Source: Actinomycetota bacterium
GTDB lineage: Bacteria; Actinomycetota; Actinomycetes; Nanopelagicales; Nanopelagicaceae
NCBI GenBank assembly: GCA_026393035.1
Contig: JAPLAY010000014.1
Location: forward strand, 1-64,000
Length of the DNA stretch: 64,000 bases
Direction of reading: 5' to 3'
The notes beneath the pieces are model-generated. The model saw only the letters and a program-made list of their open reading frames with translations. It was not told the origin of the DNA and searched no databases. The position numbers and the translations under genes were made by a program. Below are positions 50,619-61,187 of the stretch, in pieces. The stretch's first letter is position 1; every line of letters starts with the position of its first letter.

Positions 50619-52666
50619 GTGAGAAAAATTCTAAGAAGAAGCCGGCGCCTGTAGTTAAGAAAAAGCTTACTTTTTCCAAAGCGCGCATCCGTAAAGTTTT
50701 GCGCGGGCCGCTTTTTTGGATAGTTCTTGCACTCGTACTTGTAAGTGCTTTTGGTCGCATCTCTTCAAGCGGAGATAAATTTACCAAGGTCGAAACTTCA
50801 ACAATTCTTGCTGCAATCTCGGCAAATAAAGTTGATTCAGCTCTAGTTATTGATCGAGAGCAGAAGATAGAAGTAATTCTTAAATCTGGTAATTTCGTCA
50901 AAGGCTCAAAGAAAATTTATGCCTCGTTTGTTAGCGGTGAAGAGCCACAAATAATTGAACTTTTGACTAGTAATCCGCCACCTAAAAAGTGGGATGTGAA
51001 AGTTCCATCGCAATCATTCTTGATGTCGCTCTTCTTAAGTTTTGCACCACTTTTATTAATCGGTTTTCTCTTGCTTCTCTTCATGGGAAATGCACAAGGT
51101 GGAAATCGCGTCTTCTCCTTCGGTAAGTCGAAGGCAAAACTGCAGACAAAAGAGATGCCAAAAAATACTTTTGCTGATGTCGCAGGTGCAGATGAGGCAG
51201 TTGCAGAGTTAATTGAGATTAAAGATTTCTTGGCAACACCACAGAAATATCAAGACATAGGTGCAAAAATTCCTAAGGGAGTGCTTCTATATGGCCCACC
51301 AGGAACTGGTAAGACTTTGCTTGCACGTGCCGTAGCCGGCGAAGCAAATGTTCCGTTCTATTCGATTTCAGGATCAGAGTTTGTTGAAATGTTCGTTGGT
51401 GTTGGTGCATCTAGAGTTCGCGATCTCTTTGCCCAAGCTAAGGCAAATGCACCTGCAATTATTTTCGTAGATGAAATTGATGCAGTCGGTAGACAACGTG
51501 GTGCCGGCCTTGGTGGCGGACATGATGAGCGCGAACAGACTCTTAATCAATTACTTGTTGAGATGGATGGCTTTGAAGCAAATGGTCAAGTAATTTTAAT
51601 TGCCGCAACAAACCGACCAGATGTTTTAGATCCTGCGCTATTGCGTCCAGGAAGATTCGATCGGCAAATTCCAGTTGATCGACCTGACTTAAAGGGACGT
51701 TCTGCGATCCTTGCGGTTCATGCGAAGAACAAGCCAGTTGCTAAATCAGTAAAGTTGGAAGATTTTGCAAAGCGGACACCTGGATTTACCGGCGCAGATC
51801 TAGCAAATGTTTTGAATGAAGCAGCTCTGTTAACGGCTCGGGAAAATGCGAAAGTAATTACCAACGCGGCACTTGACGAAGCTATTGATCGCGTAATGGC
51901 TGGACCACAACGCAAAACTAGATTGATGACTGAAGAAGAACGTCGAATAACTGCTTATCACGAAGGTGGCCATGCCCTTGTTGCGCATGCACTTCCACAC
52001 ACTGATCCAGTTCATAAAATTACAATCATGCCGCGCGGTCGTGCACTTGGCTACACAATGATTTTGCCGGATGAAGATCGTTATGCAACAACTAGAAATC
52101 AGATGCTAGATCAACTCGCCTATTCACTTGGTGGGCGCGCAGCTGAAGAATTAATTTTCCATGATCCAACTACTGGTGCATCAAATGATATTGAGAAGGC
52201 CACTAACTTGGCACGTGCGATGGTTACGCAATATGGAATGACCGAGCGAATTGGCGCAATCAAACTTGGCGTAAGTGAAGGTGAGCCATTCCTTGGAAGA
52301 AGTTATGGACATCAACGTGATTATTCTGAAGAGGTCGCAGGCATTATTGATAATGAAATTCGTACCCTGATTGAGAATGCACATCAAGAAGCCTATGAAA
52401 TCTTGGTTGCCAATCGTGAAATTCTTGATGATTTAGTTGAAGTGTTACTTGAGAAAGAGACGCTACTCAAAGATGAAATCGAACTAATCTTCAACAAGGT
52501 GAGATTAGTTTCTAGGAGACCTGCTTGGACTGGTTCAGATTTACGCAAGCCAAGTAATCAGCCACCTGTTGCACTTTCACCAGCAAAGCCACAACCTCCG
52601 GTAGTTGAAGAGGAAGAGAAAGTTGTGCGCAAGGCAAAGAAGAAAGCAGCACCACCAAGTGAATGA
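50615..52666 (+). CDS. ftsH: ATP-dependent zinc metalloprotease FtsH
   Basis: [40 protein letters not shown] zinc motif. Confidence 0.97.
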   Translation: MSEKNSKKKPAPVVKKKLTFSKARIRKVLRGPLFWIVLALVLVSAFGRISSSGDKFTKVETSTILAAISANKVDSALVIDREQKIEVILKSGNFVKGSKKIYASFVSGEEPQIIELLTSNPPPKKWDVKVPSQSFLMSLFLSFAPLLLIGFLLLLFMGNAQGGNRVFSFGKSKAKLQTKEMPKNTFADVAGADEAVAELIEIKDFLATPQKYQDIGAKIPKGVLLYGPPGTGKTLLARAVAGEANVPFYSISGSEFVEMFVGVGASRVRDLFAQAKANAPAIIFVDEIDAVGRQRGAGLGGGHDEREQTLNQLLVEMDGFEANGQVILIAATNRPDVLDPALLRPGRFDRQIPVDRPDLKGRSAILAVHAKNKPVAKSVKLEDFAKRTPGFTGADLANVLNEAALLTARENAKVITNAALDEAIDRVMAGPQRKTRLMTEEERRITAYHEGGHALVAHALPHTDPVHKITIMPRGRALGYTMILPDEDRYATTRNQMLDQLAYSLGGRAAEELIFHDPTTGASNDIEKATNLARAMVTQYGMTERIGAIKLGVSEGEPFLGRSYGHQRDYSEEVAGIIDNEIRTLIENAHQEAYEILVANREILDDLVEVLLEKETLLKDEIELIFNKVRLVSRRPAWTGSDLRKPSNQPPVALSPAKPQPPVVEEEEKVVRKAKKKAAPPSE

Positions 52667-53282
52667 AATAACTCCAGTTTCAATGGGGCCACATGATGGT
52701 GGTGCCAAAGGCGAGTTTGATCAAGATCGTGCAGAAAAAGCTGTAACTGAATTACTTATTGCAATTGGTGAAGATCCAGACCGCGAAGGTTTGCGCGATA
52801 CTCCAGCAAGAGTTGCTCGCGCAATGCGCGAAAACTTTGCCGGACTTTGGCAGACGCCTGAAGAAGTTCTCTCTACAACTTTTGATATTGGACACCGCGA
52901 ATTAGTAATCGTTCGCGATATTGAAGTTTTCTCACACTGCGAACATCACTTAACTCCGTTTCACGGTGTTGCGCACATTGGTTATATTCCAGGTGAACGC
53001 GGCCAGATTACTGGGCTATCAAAGTTAGCAAGGCTTGTTGATTTGTATTCCAAGAGACCGCAAGTCCAAGAACGTTTAACTTCACAGATTGCAGATGCAA
53101 TGGTCGAAGTTTTAAATCCAGCGGGAGTAATCGTTGTAATTGATTGTGAGCATCTATGTATGTCAATGCGTGGCGTTAGAAAATCAGAGGCGAAGACAAT
53201 AACAAGTGCTGTGCGCGGCCAATTGCGAGATCCGGCAACTCGGGCCGAAGCAATGAGTTTAATTACTTCTAATAATCGATAA
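52659..53282 (+). CDS. folE: GTP cyclohydrolase I
   Basis: [36 protein letters not shown] at 52659 or ATG at 52683 as start. Confidence 0.95.
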   Translation: MNEITPVSMGPHDGGAKGEFDQDRAEKAVTELLIAIGEDPDREGLRDTPARVARAMRENFAGLWQTPEEVLSTTFDIGHRELVIVRDIEVFSHCEHHLTPFHGVAHIGYIPGERGQITGLSKLARLVDLYSKRPQVQERLTSQIADAMVEVLNPAGVIVVIDCEHLCMSMRGVRKSEAKTITSAVRGQLRDPATRAEAMSLITSNNR

Positions 53283-53283
53283 C

Positions 53284-54087
53284 ATGTCACAGCAACGTAC
53301 CCTGGTTATGGGGATATTAAATGTAACTCCAGATTCTTTTGCTGATGGCGGCCGACATTTTGATTTTGAATCCGCTATAAATCGGGCGAAGGAAATGATT
53401 GCTGAAGGTGTTGATGTAATAGATGTTGGCGGTGAATCAACTCGTCCTGGCGCTGATCGAGTTAGTGAAGAAACTGAACGAGATCGTGTTATTCCAGTTA
53501 TTACTGAGCTAGCTGAACTAGGTGTAACCATTAGCGTTGACACAACCCGCGCGGCCATTGCACAAGCAGCAATTGGCGCCGGAGCAACAATTGTTAATGA
53601 CGTGAGCGGTGGCTTAGCAGATCCTAAAATGGCTGCGATAGTCGCAAGCAATCCAGCAATCCAATATGTTGTTATGCATTGGCGTGGACATTCGAAAGAT
53701 ATGGCTAAAGCCGCTACCTATAAAAACGTAGTAAGTGAAGTTAAAGAAGAGCTCGATGATCGCGTAATTGCACTTACTAAATCTGGAATTCTGCCGGAAC
53801 AAATAATTTTGGATCCAGGAATTGGCTTTGCAAAAAGCACCGAACACAATTGGGAGCTACTTAAAAATATTGATCGGCTAAATTTATTGGGCTTTCCAAT
53901 TCTTATCGGGGCATCCCGTAAACGGTTTTTGGGTGATTTACTTGGTGCAAATTCGGCAGATGATCGGGATTCGGCATCGGTTGCAATTACAACAATCATG
54001 GCAAAGGCTGGAATCTGGGGAGTGCGAACACATTCAGTAAAGCCTCATCGCGATGCGATTGCAGTAGTAGAAGAGATGCGCAAGTGA
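53284..54087 (+). CDS. folP: Dihydropteroate synthase
   Basis: MGILNVTPDSFADGG, DVGGESTRPGA, LDPGIGFAKSTEHNW. Confidence 0.96.
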   Translation: MSQQRTLVMGILNVTPDSFADGGRHFDFESAINRAKEMIAEGVDVIDVGGESTRPGADRVSEETERDRVIPVITELAELGVTISVDTTRAAIAQAAIGAGATIVNDVSGGLADPKMAAIVASNPAIQYVVMHWRGHSKDMAKAATYKNVVSEVKEELDDRVIALTKSGILPEQIILDPGIGFAKSTEHNWELLKNIDRLNLLGFPILIGASRKRFLGDLLGANSADDRDSASVAITTIMAKAGIWGVRTHSVKPHRDAIAVVEEMRK

Positions 54088-54446
54088 GCGATCAGATTTC
54101 TTTACTTGGAATTTCGGCAACTGGATTTCATGGAGTGTTTCCAGATGAACGTAGAGATGGCCAGACCTTCGTCGTAGATTTGCAATTGTTTCTAGACCTC
54201 GCACCCGCTGGCAAAAGTGATGATCTAAATTTAACTGTTAATTACGCCAGTGTCGCAACCGCAGTTGTTGAAGAAATTACTGGTCCACCTCTCAACTTAA
54301 TAGAAGCCTTAGCGATGCGAATTAGCAACCGTGTTCTCTCTGACTTTCAATCAATTGAACGAATCGAAGTGACAGTTCATAAACCAAATGCGCCCGTTGG
54401 CGTTAAGTTCTCGGATATTTCAGTAAAGATTGCGCGCGGTAGATGA
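54084..54446 (+). CDS. folB: Dihydroneopterin aldolase
   Basis: GFHGVFPDERRDGQTFVVDL, VNYASVA, KPNAPVGVKFSDISV. Confidence 0.93.
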   Translation: MSDQISLLGISATGFHGVFPDERRDGQTFVVDLQLFLDLAPAGKSDDLNLTVNYASVATAVVEEITGPPLNLIEALAMRISNRVLSDFQSIERIEVTVHKPNAPVGVKFSDISVKIARGR

Positions 54447-54886
54447 AGGCAGTTATTGCGCTTGGATCTAATTTAGGAAATCGTGAATTAAATATTGATA
54501 GCGCAGTAGCCGAGATAGCAAAAATCATTGAAGTTACTCACTTATCAACAAATCATGAAACAGATCCCGTAGGTGGACCAGATCAACCAAAATATTTAAA
54601 TGCAGTTTTAATTGCGGAGTCATTTCTTACGCCGGAAGAATTGCTCAAAGCCCTACTTGCGATTGAGTCACGGTTAGGGCGAGTTCGAGAAATCCACTGG
54701 GGACCAAGAACGATTGACCTTGATTTAATTATTGTTGACGATGAAAAAATCGATTCACCAGATTTAGTTTTGCCACATCCCAGAGCGCATGAGCGCAGAT
54801 TTGTTCTAGAACCTTGGGCCGAAATAGATCCCGAGGCAGTGCTTCCAGGCCGTGGACGGGTTGAAGAGATTTTGCTCCGAATCTAA
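54443..54886 (+). CDS. folK: HPPK (6-hydroxymethyl-dihydropterin pyrophosphokinase)
   Basis: ALGSNLGNRE, RVREIHWGPRTIDLDLI, LPHPRAHERRFVLEPWAEI. Confidence 0.95.
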   Translation: MKAVIALGSNLGNRELNIDSAVAEIAKIIEVTHLSTNHETDPVGGPDQPKYLNAVLIAESFLTPEELLKALLAIESRLGRVREIHWGPRTIDLDLIIVDDEKIDSPDLVLPHPRAHERRFVLEPWAEIDPEAVLPGRGRVEEILLRI

Positions 54887-54937
54887 TTTGCGCAGTAAAC
54901 TTATGGCTCGAGCCCGGTACCCGGAAAGGACTGGAGC

Positions 54938-55735
54938 ATGAATTTAAAGTTAGAAGACCCAGTCGCCCTGGTTCCAACTATGGGCGCGCTTCATGCTGGA
55001 CACCAATCACTTATAGAAATCGCAAAAGAATTTACCCAAAATATTGTTGTCAGTATTTTTATTAACCCATTGCAATTTGAAAATACAAATGACTTCGCAA
55101 GTTACCCAAAGACCGTAGCTGCTGATTCTAAATTTGCAGAAGAGAGTGGCGCTTCATTTGTGTGGGCCCCAACTTTCGAAGAGATCTATCCAAATGAACC
55201 CGCGATAATTTCTGCAGGAGAGATTGGAAATCTATTTGAAGGAGTGCACCGATTTGGCCACTTCGATGGTGTGTTGACGGTAGTTAAGCGGCTATTTGAT
55301 CTAACTAGCCCAGAGTTTGCGATATTTGGTGAGAAAGATTTCCAGCAACTATTTTTAATTAAAAAAATGGTAGAAAAACTTAACGTCCCAGTAAAAATTA
55401 TTTCTGCGCCGACTATCCGCGATTCCCAGGGCCTCGCCTTATCTTCCAGAAATATCAGGCTTTCAAATTCAGATCGAGAGAGTGCGCTAGGTATTTACCA
55501 GGCGTTGGAATCCGCAAATTCTGGAACTAGCGTTGAATCGGCAAGAGCCAAATTACTTAAAGAAATTAGCTCAATTCCTAATTTCTTAATGGACTATGCC
55601 GAATTAATAAATGAGGACACTTTTGAGATTGCTACCGATCAAACTCAGAATATACGGGCTATCGTCGCTGGCTGGATAAATGGCATTCGATTGATAGACA
55701 ATATGTACATGTCAAACCTCGGAGTTTCTAAATGA
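54938..55735 (+). CDS. panC: Pantothenate synthetase
   Basis: LVPTMGALHAGHQSLI, FINPLQFE, FGEKDFQQLFLIKKM, RDSQGLALSSRN. Confidence 0.95.
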   Translation: MNLKLEDPVALVPTMGALHAGHQSLIEIAKEFTQNIVVSIFINPLQFENTNDFASYPKTVAADSKFAEESGASFVWAPTFEEIYPNEPAIISAGEIGNLFEGVHRFGHFDGVLTVVKRLFDLTSPEFAIFGEKDFQQLFLIKKMVEKLNVPVKIISAPTIRDSQGLALSSRNIRLSNSDRESALGIYQALESANSGTSVESARAKLLKEISSIPNFLMDYAELINEDTFEIATDQTQNIRAIVAGWINGIRLIDNMYMSNLGVSK

Positions 55736-57342
55736 AACTACTTGCCGGAAAACCAGGTTGGACTGTAACCGCTGATGTAATTGTTATTGGATCCGGTGTT
55801 GCAGGTCTGACAACGGCGCTGAATTTACGTTCAAGTAATCTCTCAGTTCTGCTCGTAACTAAAGCGAGAATTGATGAAGGTTCTACTAAATGGGCACAAG
55901 GCGGAATTGCCGCTGCACTTGGACCGGGAGATACGCCAGATCAACATAAGAAAGATACGTTGATTGCTGGCGCTGGACTCTGTGATGTTGCAGCAGTAGA
56001 TGTTTTAGTTACCGAAGGACCAGAAGCAGTTCGCAAACTAATTGCCCGCGGCGCGGTATTTGATAAATCAGATTCTGGTGAAATCGCGCTAACTCGCGAA
56101 GGTGGACATTTACGTAATCGAATCTTGCATGCCGGCGGAGATGCGACTGGCGCTGAAGTTTCTAGAGCGCTGCTCGCTGCGGTTCAAGATGATGATGGAA
56201 TTGAAGTAATTGAAAACGCGCTTGCAATTGATGTTTTAAAGAGTGATGCCGGTCGAGTTTGTGGAGTAACACTTCATGTTATTGGCGCGGGAAGTCGTGA
56301 TGGTGTTGGGCGTGCTCTTGCTCGTGCCGTTGTTATTGCAACAGGAGGTTTGGGACAGGTCTATGCACAAACAACTAACCCAGCAGTATCAACTGGAGAT
56401 GGTGTTGCGCTAGCTCTGCGTGCTGGTGCCGAGATTGCTGATGTTGAATTTATTCAGTTTCATCCAACTGTCTTATGGCGCGATGACAGTTTGAGCGGGC
56501 AACAACCATTGATAAGCGAGGCAGTTCGAGGCGAAGGTGCCGAACTTGTAAACGATAAAGGTATTCACTTTATGAAAGGCAAACATCCGCAAGGCGATCT
56601 TGCACCTCGCGACATTGTCGCTATTGAAATTTTCAAACAGATGAAAGAGAGCAATTCACCCCATGTTTGGTTAGATACAACAAAGATAAAAGATTTCGCA
56701 GATCGCTTTCCAACTATTTTTGCCTCATGTATTGCAAATGGTATTGACCCTAGAAAACAGTTAATTCCAGTTTCACCAGCATCGCATTATTCATCTGGTG
56801 GCGTGAAAGTTGATTTAATGGGTCGGACTTCGATTCCAGGTTTATATGCTTGTGGTGAAACCGCTTGTACTGGGGCACATGGCGCAAATAGATTGGCCTC
56901 GAATTCACTACTTGAAGGGCTAGTTTTTGGAACTCGAATTTCAACTGACATTGCTGCAAATATTGCGCCACAAAGTGAGCCAAGCAAGAGCACCTCTAAC
57001 GACTTTCTACTTAGTCCAGCGATAAAGATGACCTTGCAACTTGCTATGAGCCAAGGCGCAGGTGTTATGCGAAATGAACAATCGCTACGTGAAACTCTCA
57101 CAACCTTAGAACAGCTTTCGGCACACACAAGCAATGAACCATGTATCGAAGCTTGGGAAGTTTCAAATCTTTATCTACTTGCAACTGCAATAGTTAAAGC
57201 AGCTCTCGAGAGGTGTGAATCTCGAGGTTCACATTGGCGTAGTGATTTCGCTGATACCAGTAACCAATGGGTAAAGAGAATTGTTCAAAATTATGATGAA
57301 GATGGAAAATGGAGTTCAAAACTAGAGGATGTGAAGTTATGA
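55732..57342 (+). CDS. nadB: L-aspartate oxidase
   Basis: VIVIGSGVAGLTTAL, KWAQGGIAAAL, QFHPTVL, GANRLASNSLLEGLVFG. Confidence 0.94.
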   Translation: MKLLAGKPGWTVTADVIVIGSGVAGLTTALNLRSSNLSVLLVTKARIDEGSTKWAQGGIAAALGPGDTPDQHKKDTLIAGAGLCDVAAVDVLVTEGPEAVRKLIARGAVFDKSDSGEIALTREGGHLRNRILHAGGDATGAEVSRALLAAVQDDDGIEVIENALAIDVLKSDAGRVCGVTLHVIGAGSRDGVGRALARAVVIATGGLGQVYAQTTNPAVSTGDGVALALRAGAEIADVEFIQFHPTVLWRDDSLSGQQPLISEAVRGEGAELVNDKGIHFMKGKHPQGDLAPRDIVAIEIFKQMKESNSPHVWLDTTKIKDFADRFPTIFASCIANGIDPRKQLIPVSPASHYSSGGVKVDLMGRTSIPGLYACGETACTGAHGANRLASNSLLEGLVFGTRISTDIAANIAPQSEPSKSTSNDFLLSPAIKMTLQLAMSQGAGVMRNEQSLRETLTTLEQLSAHTSNEPCIEAWEVSNLYLLATAIVKAALERCESRGSHWRSDFADTSNQWVKRIVQNYDEDGKWSSKLEDVKL

Positions 57343-58217
57343 CACTTAGTCCAGCGCTAGTAAAACTTATCCAAGAGGCAGGATTGCGTGCGGAAAGTAT
57401 TGAACAGATAGCTCGCGCTGCAATTGCTGAGGATTTAAATGGCGGCACTGATGTTACTTCCACTGCCACAATCCCGGATGATCAATTTTCAATTGCAGAA
57501 TTTTGGAATCGCAAAGCAGGAGTAATTGCTGGTGTACCGATAGTTTGCGCAGTCTTTGAAATATGTGGCGTAAGTGATTATTCGATTGCACATCACGACG
57601 GAAATTCAGTTCCCGCTAATACGCTGTTGTTAAGCGCCCGAGGTAAGACTCGTGCAATTCTTCTAGCCGAACGAAGTGCGTTGAATCTCTTTGGCCATCT
57701 CAGTGGAATAGCGACACTTACACAACAATGGGTTGATGCAGTTGCTGACACAAATACTGGAATTAGAGATACCCGAAAGACAACGCCTGGGTTACGTGAT
57801 CTTGAAAAATATGCGGTTCGAATGGGTGGCGGAGTTAATCACCGTTTCTCATTAGCCGATGCTGCGTTAATTAAAGATAACCATGTGCTTGCAGCAGGTG
57901 GAGTAGCTGAGGCATTCAACTTAGTTAAAGCTAAATATCCTGATATTCCATTAGAAGTTGAGGTTGATTCGCTAGAACAACTACGCAAAGTTGTTGATGC
58001 CGGAGCAGATTTGGTATTGCTCGACAACATGTCAATCGAAGAGTGTCGCGCTGCTGTTGAAATGGTTAAAGGAGCCGCGAAACTTGAAGCTTCTGGTGGC
58101 CTAATTTTAAATAATGCACATGCATATGCAAAAACTGGTGTCGATTTTCTAGCAGTTGGGGCGCTTACGCATTCAGCTCCAGTTCTAGATATCGGATTAG
58201 ATCTGAGAATGGAGTAA
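57339..58217 (+). CDS. nadC: Quinolinate phosphoribosyltransferase
   Basis: RDTRKTTPGLRDLEKYAVRMGGGVNHR, IKDNHV, EVEVDSLEQL, LLDNMS; ATG overlaps nadB stop. Confidence 0.95.
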   Translation: MTLSPALVKLIQEAGLRAESIEQIARAAIAEDLNGGTDVTSTATIPDDQFSIAEFWNRKAGVIAGVPIVCAVFEICGVSDYSIAHHDGNSVPANTLLLSARGKTRAILLAERSALNLFGHLSGIATLTQQWVDAVADTNTGIRDTRKTTPGLRDLEKYAVRMGGGVNHRFSLADAALIKDNHVLAAGGVAEAFNLVKAKYPDIPLEVEVDSLEQLRKVVDAGADLVLLDNMSIEECRAAVEMVKGAAKLEASGGLILNNAHAYAKTGVDFLAVGALTHSAPVLDIGLDLRME

Positions 58218-58219
58218 TA

Positions 58220-58996
58220 ATGTTGTTAGCAATCGATGTCGGAAATACCAATACGGTATTGGGTGTCTTTGAAAACAAGGCCTTGATTCGCAGTTGGCGC
58301 GTTAAGACTGACCCAAGAGATACTGCTGATGAACTTTGGGTTCGCTATTCCGCACTTGTCCAAGGGTTTGAAGTAACAGCGTTAGCAATCTGTTCCACAG
58401 TTCCTTCAACTCTTCGCGAATTGCGCACCATGATTACAACGTTCTATCCAGATTTACAAACAACAATTGTTGAACCTGGCGTAAAAACCGGTGTGCCGTT
58501 GCAAGTAGATAACCCTAAAGAAATTGGCGCAGATCGAATTGTTAATACCTTGGCCGCCCATGAACTTTATGGTGAAAATGGTCCATGTATTGTCGTTGAT
58601 TTTGGAACTTCTACTAATTTAGATGTTGTCTCACCGAAAGGTGAATTCTTGGGCGGGGCACTTGCTGCAGGAATCGAAATTTCAGTCGATGCACTCGCAG
58701 CACGAGCTGCCCAATTGCGACGAGTTGAATTAGTAAAGCCTCGAAATGTAATTGGTAAAAATACTGTCGAAGCTTTGCAATCTGGAACTATCTATGGATT
58801 CGCGGGCCAAGTAGATGGATTGGTAAATCGAATTGCAGATGAACTAGCAATCCTTTATCCAGATACTGGTGAGATAAGTGTTATTGCAACTGGTGGACTT
58901 GCGCCATTGGTAATCGGTGTCAGCGAAACTATCGATTTCCACGAGCCAGATTTGACCCTAATAGGACTTCGTCTCGTTCACGAACGCAATTCCTGA
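58220..58996 (+). CDS. coaX: Type III pantothenate kinase
   Basis: LLAIDVGNTNTVLGVF, GADRIVNTLAAHELYG, VVDFGTSTNLDVVSPKGEFLGGALAAG. Confidence 0.95.
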   Translation: MLLAIDVGNTNTVLGVFENKALIRSWRVKTDPRDTADELWVRYSALVQGFEVTALAICSTVPSTLRELRTMITTFYPDLQTTIVEPGVKTGVPLQVDNPKEIGADRIVNTLAAHELYGENGPCIVVDFGTSTNLDVVSPKGEFLGGALAAGIEISVDALAARAAQLRRVELVKPRNVIGKNTVEALQSGTIYGFAGQVDGLVNRIADELAILYPDTGEISVIATGGLAPLVIGVSETIDFHEPDLTLIGLRLVHERNS

Positions 58997-59025
58997 CCCG
59001 TTGAAACGATAGGCTTACACTCCTT

Positions 59026-60540
59026 ATGAGCGAGAAAATTAACTCACAGAGCGCACCAGAGGCAGATGATCTGCCAGAGCAACTGCGCATCAGACGAGAG
59101 AAGCGCGCTGCGATTATTGAGCGCGGAAGCGAGCCATATCCAGTTGAAGTACCGAGAAGTAAGAGCATTAAAGAGATTCGTGAAGCACATAAAGATTTAG
59201 CAATTGATGTTGCTACTGGCGTAATTGAAAGCATCGCCGGGCGAGTTATTTTTAAACGTGATACTGGAAAACTCTGCTTTGCAACTTTGCGCGAAGGTGA
59301 CGGAACAGAAATTCAAGCAATGTTCTCACTAGATAAAGTTGGGCAAGAAGTATTAGATCTTTGGAAATCCGATGTTGATTTAGGGGACTTGGTTAGCGTT
59401 ACTGGTGAAGTAATAACCTCAAAACGTGGTGAGCTTTCGATATTGGCAGCTAGTTGGAAAATGGCGGCAAAATCACTTCGCCCACTTCCAGTAGACCACA
59501 AGCCGCTTTCTGAAGAGACTCGTGTTCGCATGAGATATGTAGATTTAATTGTTCGACCAGAGGCTCGTACCAATGCCAGATTACGTCCTAAAGTTATGCG
59601 CGCACTCCGTGAAACTTTTAATAACCGCGGTTTCATAGAAGTTGAAACTCCGATGCTTCAAGTAATGCATGGTGGCGCAACAGCTAGACCTTTTAAAACT
59701 GTAAGCAACGCTTATGACATGGATTTATTTCTGCGAATTGCACCAGAGCTTTTCCTAAAACGTTGCGTCGTAGGCGGAATTGAAAAAGTATTTGAAATTA
59801 ACCGTAACTTTAGAAATGAAGGAGCGGACTCAAGCCACTCACCAGAATTTGCAATGATTGAAAGTTACGAAGCATATGGCGATTGGAATTCAATTGCAGA
59901 TCTAACTCGTCAACTTGTTCAAGATGCGGCACTTGCAACTTCAGGAAGCCATGTTGTTACTCATCACGATGGCCGCGAAGTTGATCTAGGTGGCAAGTGG
60001 GAAGAAGCATCACTCTTTGACCTAATCTCAAAAGGCGTTGGGCAAGAAGTTACTGCGTTAACACCCCGCCCAGATCTAGTAAAAATAGCGGAGAAACTAG
60101 GGATGAAGATTGATCCAAAGTGGATTACCGGAAAGCTAGCCGAAGAAATCTTTGAGCACGTTTCTGCAGATAAATTGCGCGGACCAATTTTTGTTAAGGG
60201 TTATCCGATAGATACTTCACCACTAGTTCGCGCGCACCGTGAAATTCCAGGAGTCGCAGAAAAATGGGATTTATATATCGATGGCTTTGAACTTGCTACT
60301 GGTTACTCCGAATTAATTGATCCAGTTATTCAACGCGAACGTTTAATCGAACAAGCTGCACTTGGTTCAAAGGGTGATCTTGAAGCGATGCAGATTGATG
60401 AAGATTTCTTACGCGCGATGGAATATGCGATGCCACCAATGGGCGGAATGGGAATGGGTGTAGACCGTTTGCTTATGGGACTTACTGGACTTGGTATTCG
60501 CGAAACTATTCTCTTTCCATTAGTGAAGCCTGAAGAATAA
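59026..60540 (+). CDS. lysS: Lysyl-tRNA synthetase, class II
   Basis: RYVDLIVRPEARTNARLRPKVMRALR, EINRNFRNEGADSSHSPEFAMIESYEAY, GMGMGVDRLLMGLTG. Confidence 0.97.
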   Translation: MSEKINSQSAPEADDLPEQLRIRREKRAAIIERGSEPYPVEVPRSKSIKEIREAHKDLAIDVATGVIESIAGRVIFKRDTGKLCFATLREGDGTEIQAMFSLDKVGQEVLDLWKSDVDLGDLVSVTGEVITSKRGELSILAASWKMAAKSLRPLPVDHKPLSEETRVRMRYVDLIVRPEARTNARLRPKVMRALRETFNNRGFIEVETPMLQVMHGGATARPFKTVSNAYDMDLFLRIAPELFLKRCVVGGIEKVFEINRNFRNEGADSSHSPEFAMIESYEAYGDWNSIADLTRQLVQDAALATSGSHVVTHHDGREVDLGGKWEEASLFDLISKGVGQEVTALTPRPDLVKIAEKLGMKIDPKWITGKLAEEIFEHVSADKLRGPIFVKGYPIDTSPLVRAHREIPGVAEKWDLYIDGFELATGYSELIDPVIQRERLIEQAALGSKGDLEAMQIDEDFLRAMEYAMPPMGGMGMGVDRLLMGLTGLGIRETILFPLVKPEE

Positions 60541-61038
60541 ATGTCACTGTTAATTCGCCAGGCCCGCACTTCCGACATCAAAGCCATCCGAGGAATAATT
60601 GATGAATACGCGGCTGGTCGTCGGCTGCTAACTAAAGAGACTGTAACTTTGTATGAAAGCGTTCAAGAATTTACGGTTGCAGAGATAGATGGAAAAGTTG
60701 TTGGTTGCGGCGCGGTTCACGTACTTTGGGAAGATCTTGCCGAAGTTCGTTCAGTAGCAGTTGATACGACGCTTCGTGGCAAAGGTGTTGGACATGGAAT
60801 CCTTGAAGTATTAATTAAGCGGGCTGCTGAACTCGGAGTTAAAAGAATTTTCTGTTTGACATTTGAAACTCAATTTTTTGGTCGTCATGGTTTCCAGGAG
60901 ATTGAAGGAACACCGGTTTCACCAGAGGTTTACACCGAACTTCTCCACTCGTATGACAGCGGTGTAGCTGAATTCTTGGATCTCGAGAGCGTCAAGCCAA
61001 ATACGCTCGGAAATATCCGAATGCTCCTTACTCTCTAA
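60541..61038 (+). CDS. argA: GNAT amino-acid N-acetyltransferase (mycobacterial ArgA/Rv2747-like)
   Basis: VGCGAVHVLWEDLAEVRSVAVD, LTFETQFFGRHGFQEIEGTPV, GVAEFLDLESVKPNTLGNIRMLL. Confidence 0.85.
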   Translation: MSLLIRQARTSDIKAIRGIIDEYAAGRRLLTKETVTLYESVQEFTVAEIDGKVVGCGAVHVLWEDLAEVRSVAVDTTLRGKGVGHGILEVLIKRAAELGVKRIFCLTFETQFFGRHGFQEIEGTPVSPEVYTELLHSYDSGVAEFLDLESVKPNTLGNIRMLLTL

Positions 61039-61102
61039 TTTTTAGCCTAGACCACAAAATATTGGGCAAAATCTCAGTTTCCTGGGCATAAATAGTGCCT
61101 AA

Positions 61103-61119
61103 ATTGGGTTAGACCCAAT
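61103..61119. promoter_or_regulatory. Perfect palindrome upstream of clpC
   Basis: ATTGGGT-TAG-ACCCAAT, with a further TTGGGT half-site at 61138-61143. Confidence 0.6.
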
Positions 61120-61187
61120 ACAGCCCTTCGCATAGAGTTGGGTCATTGATTGAGAAGAAAATCTTTTATTAGAGAGGCAGGCCTGCG

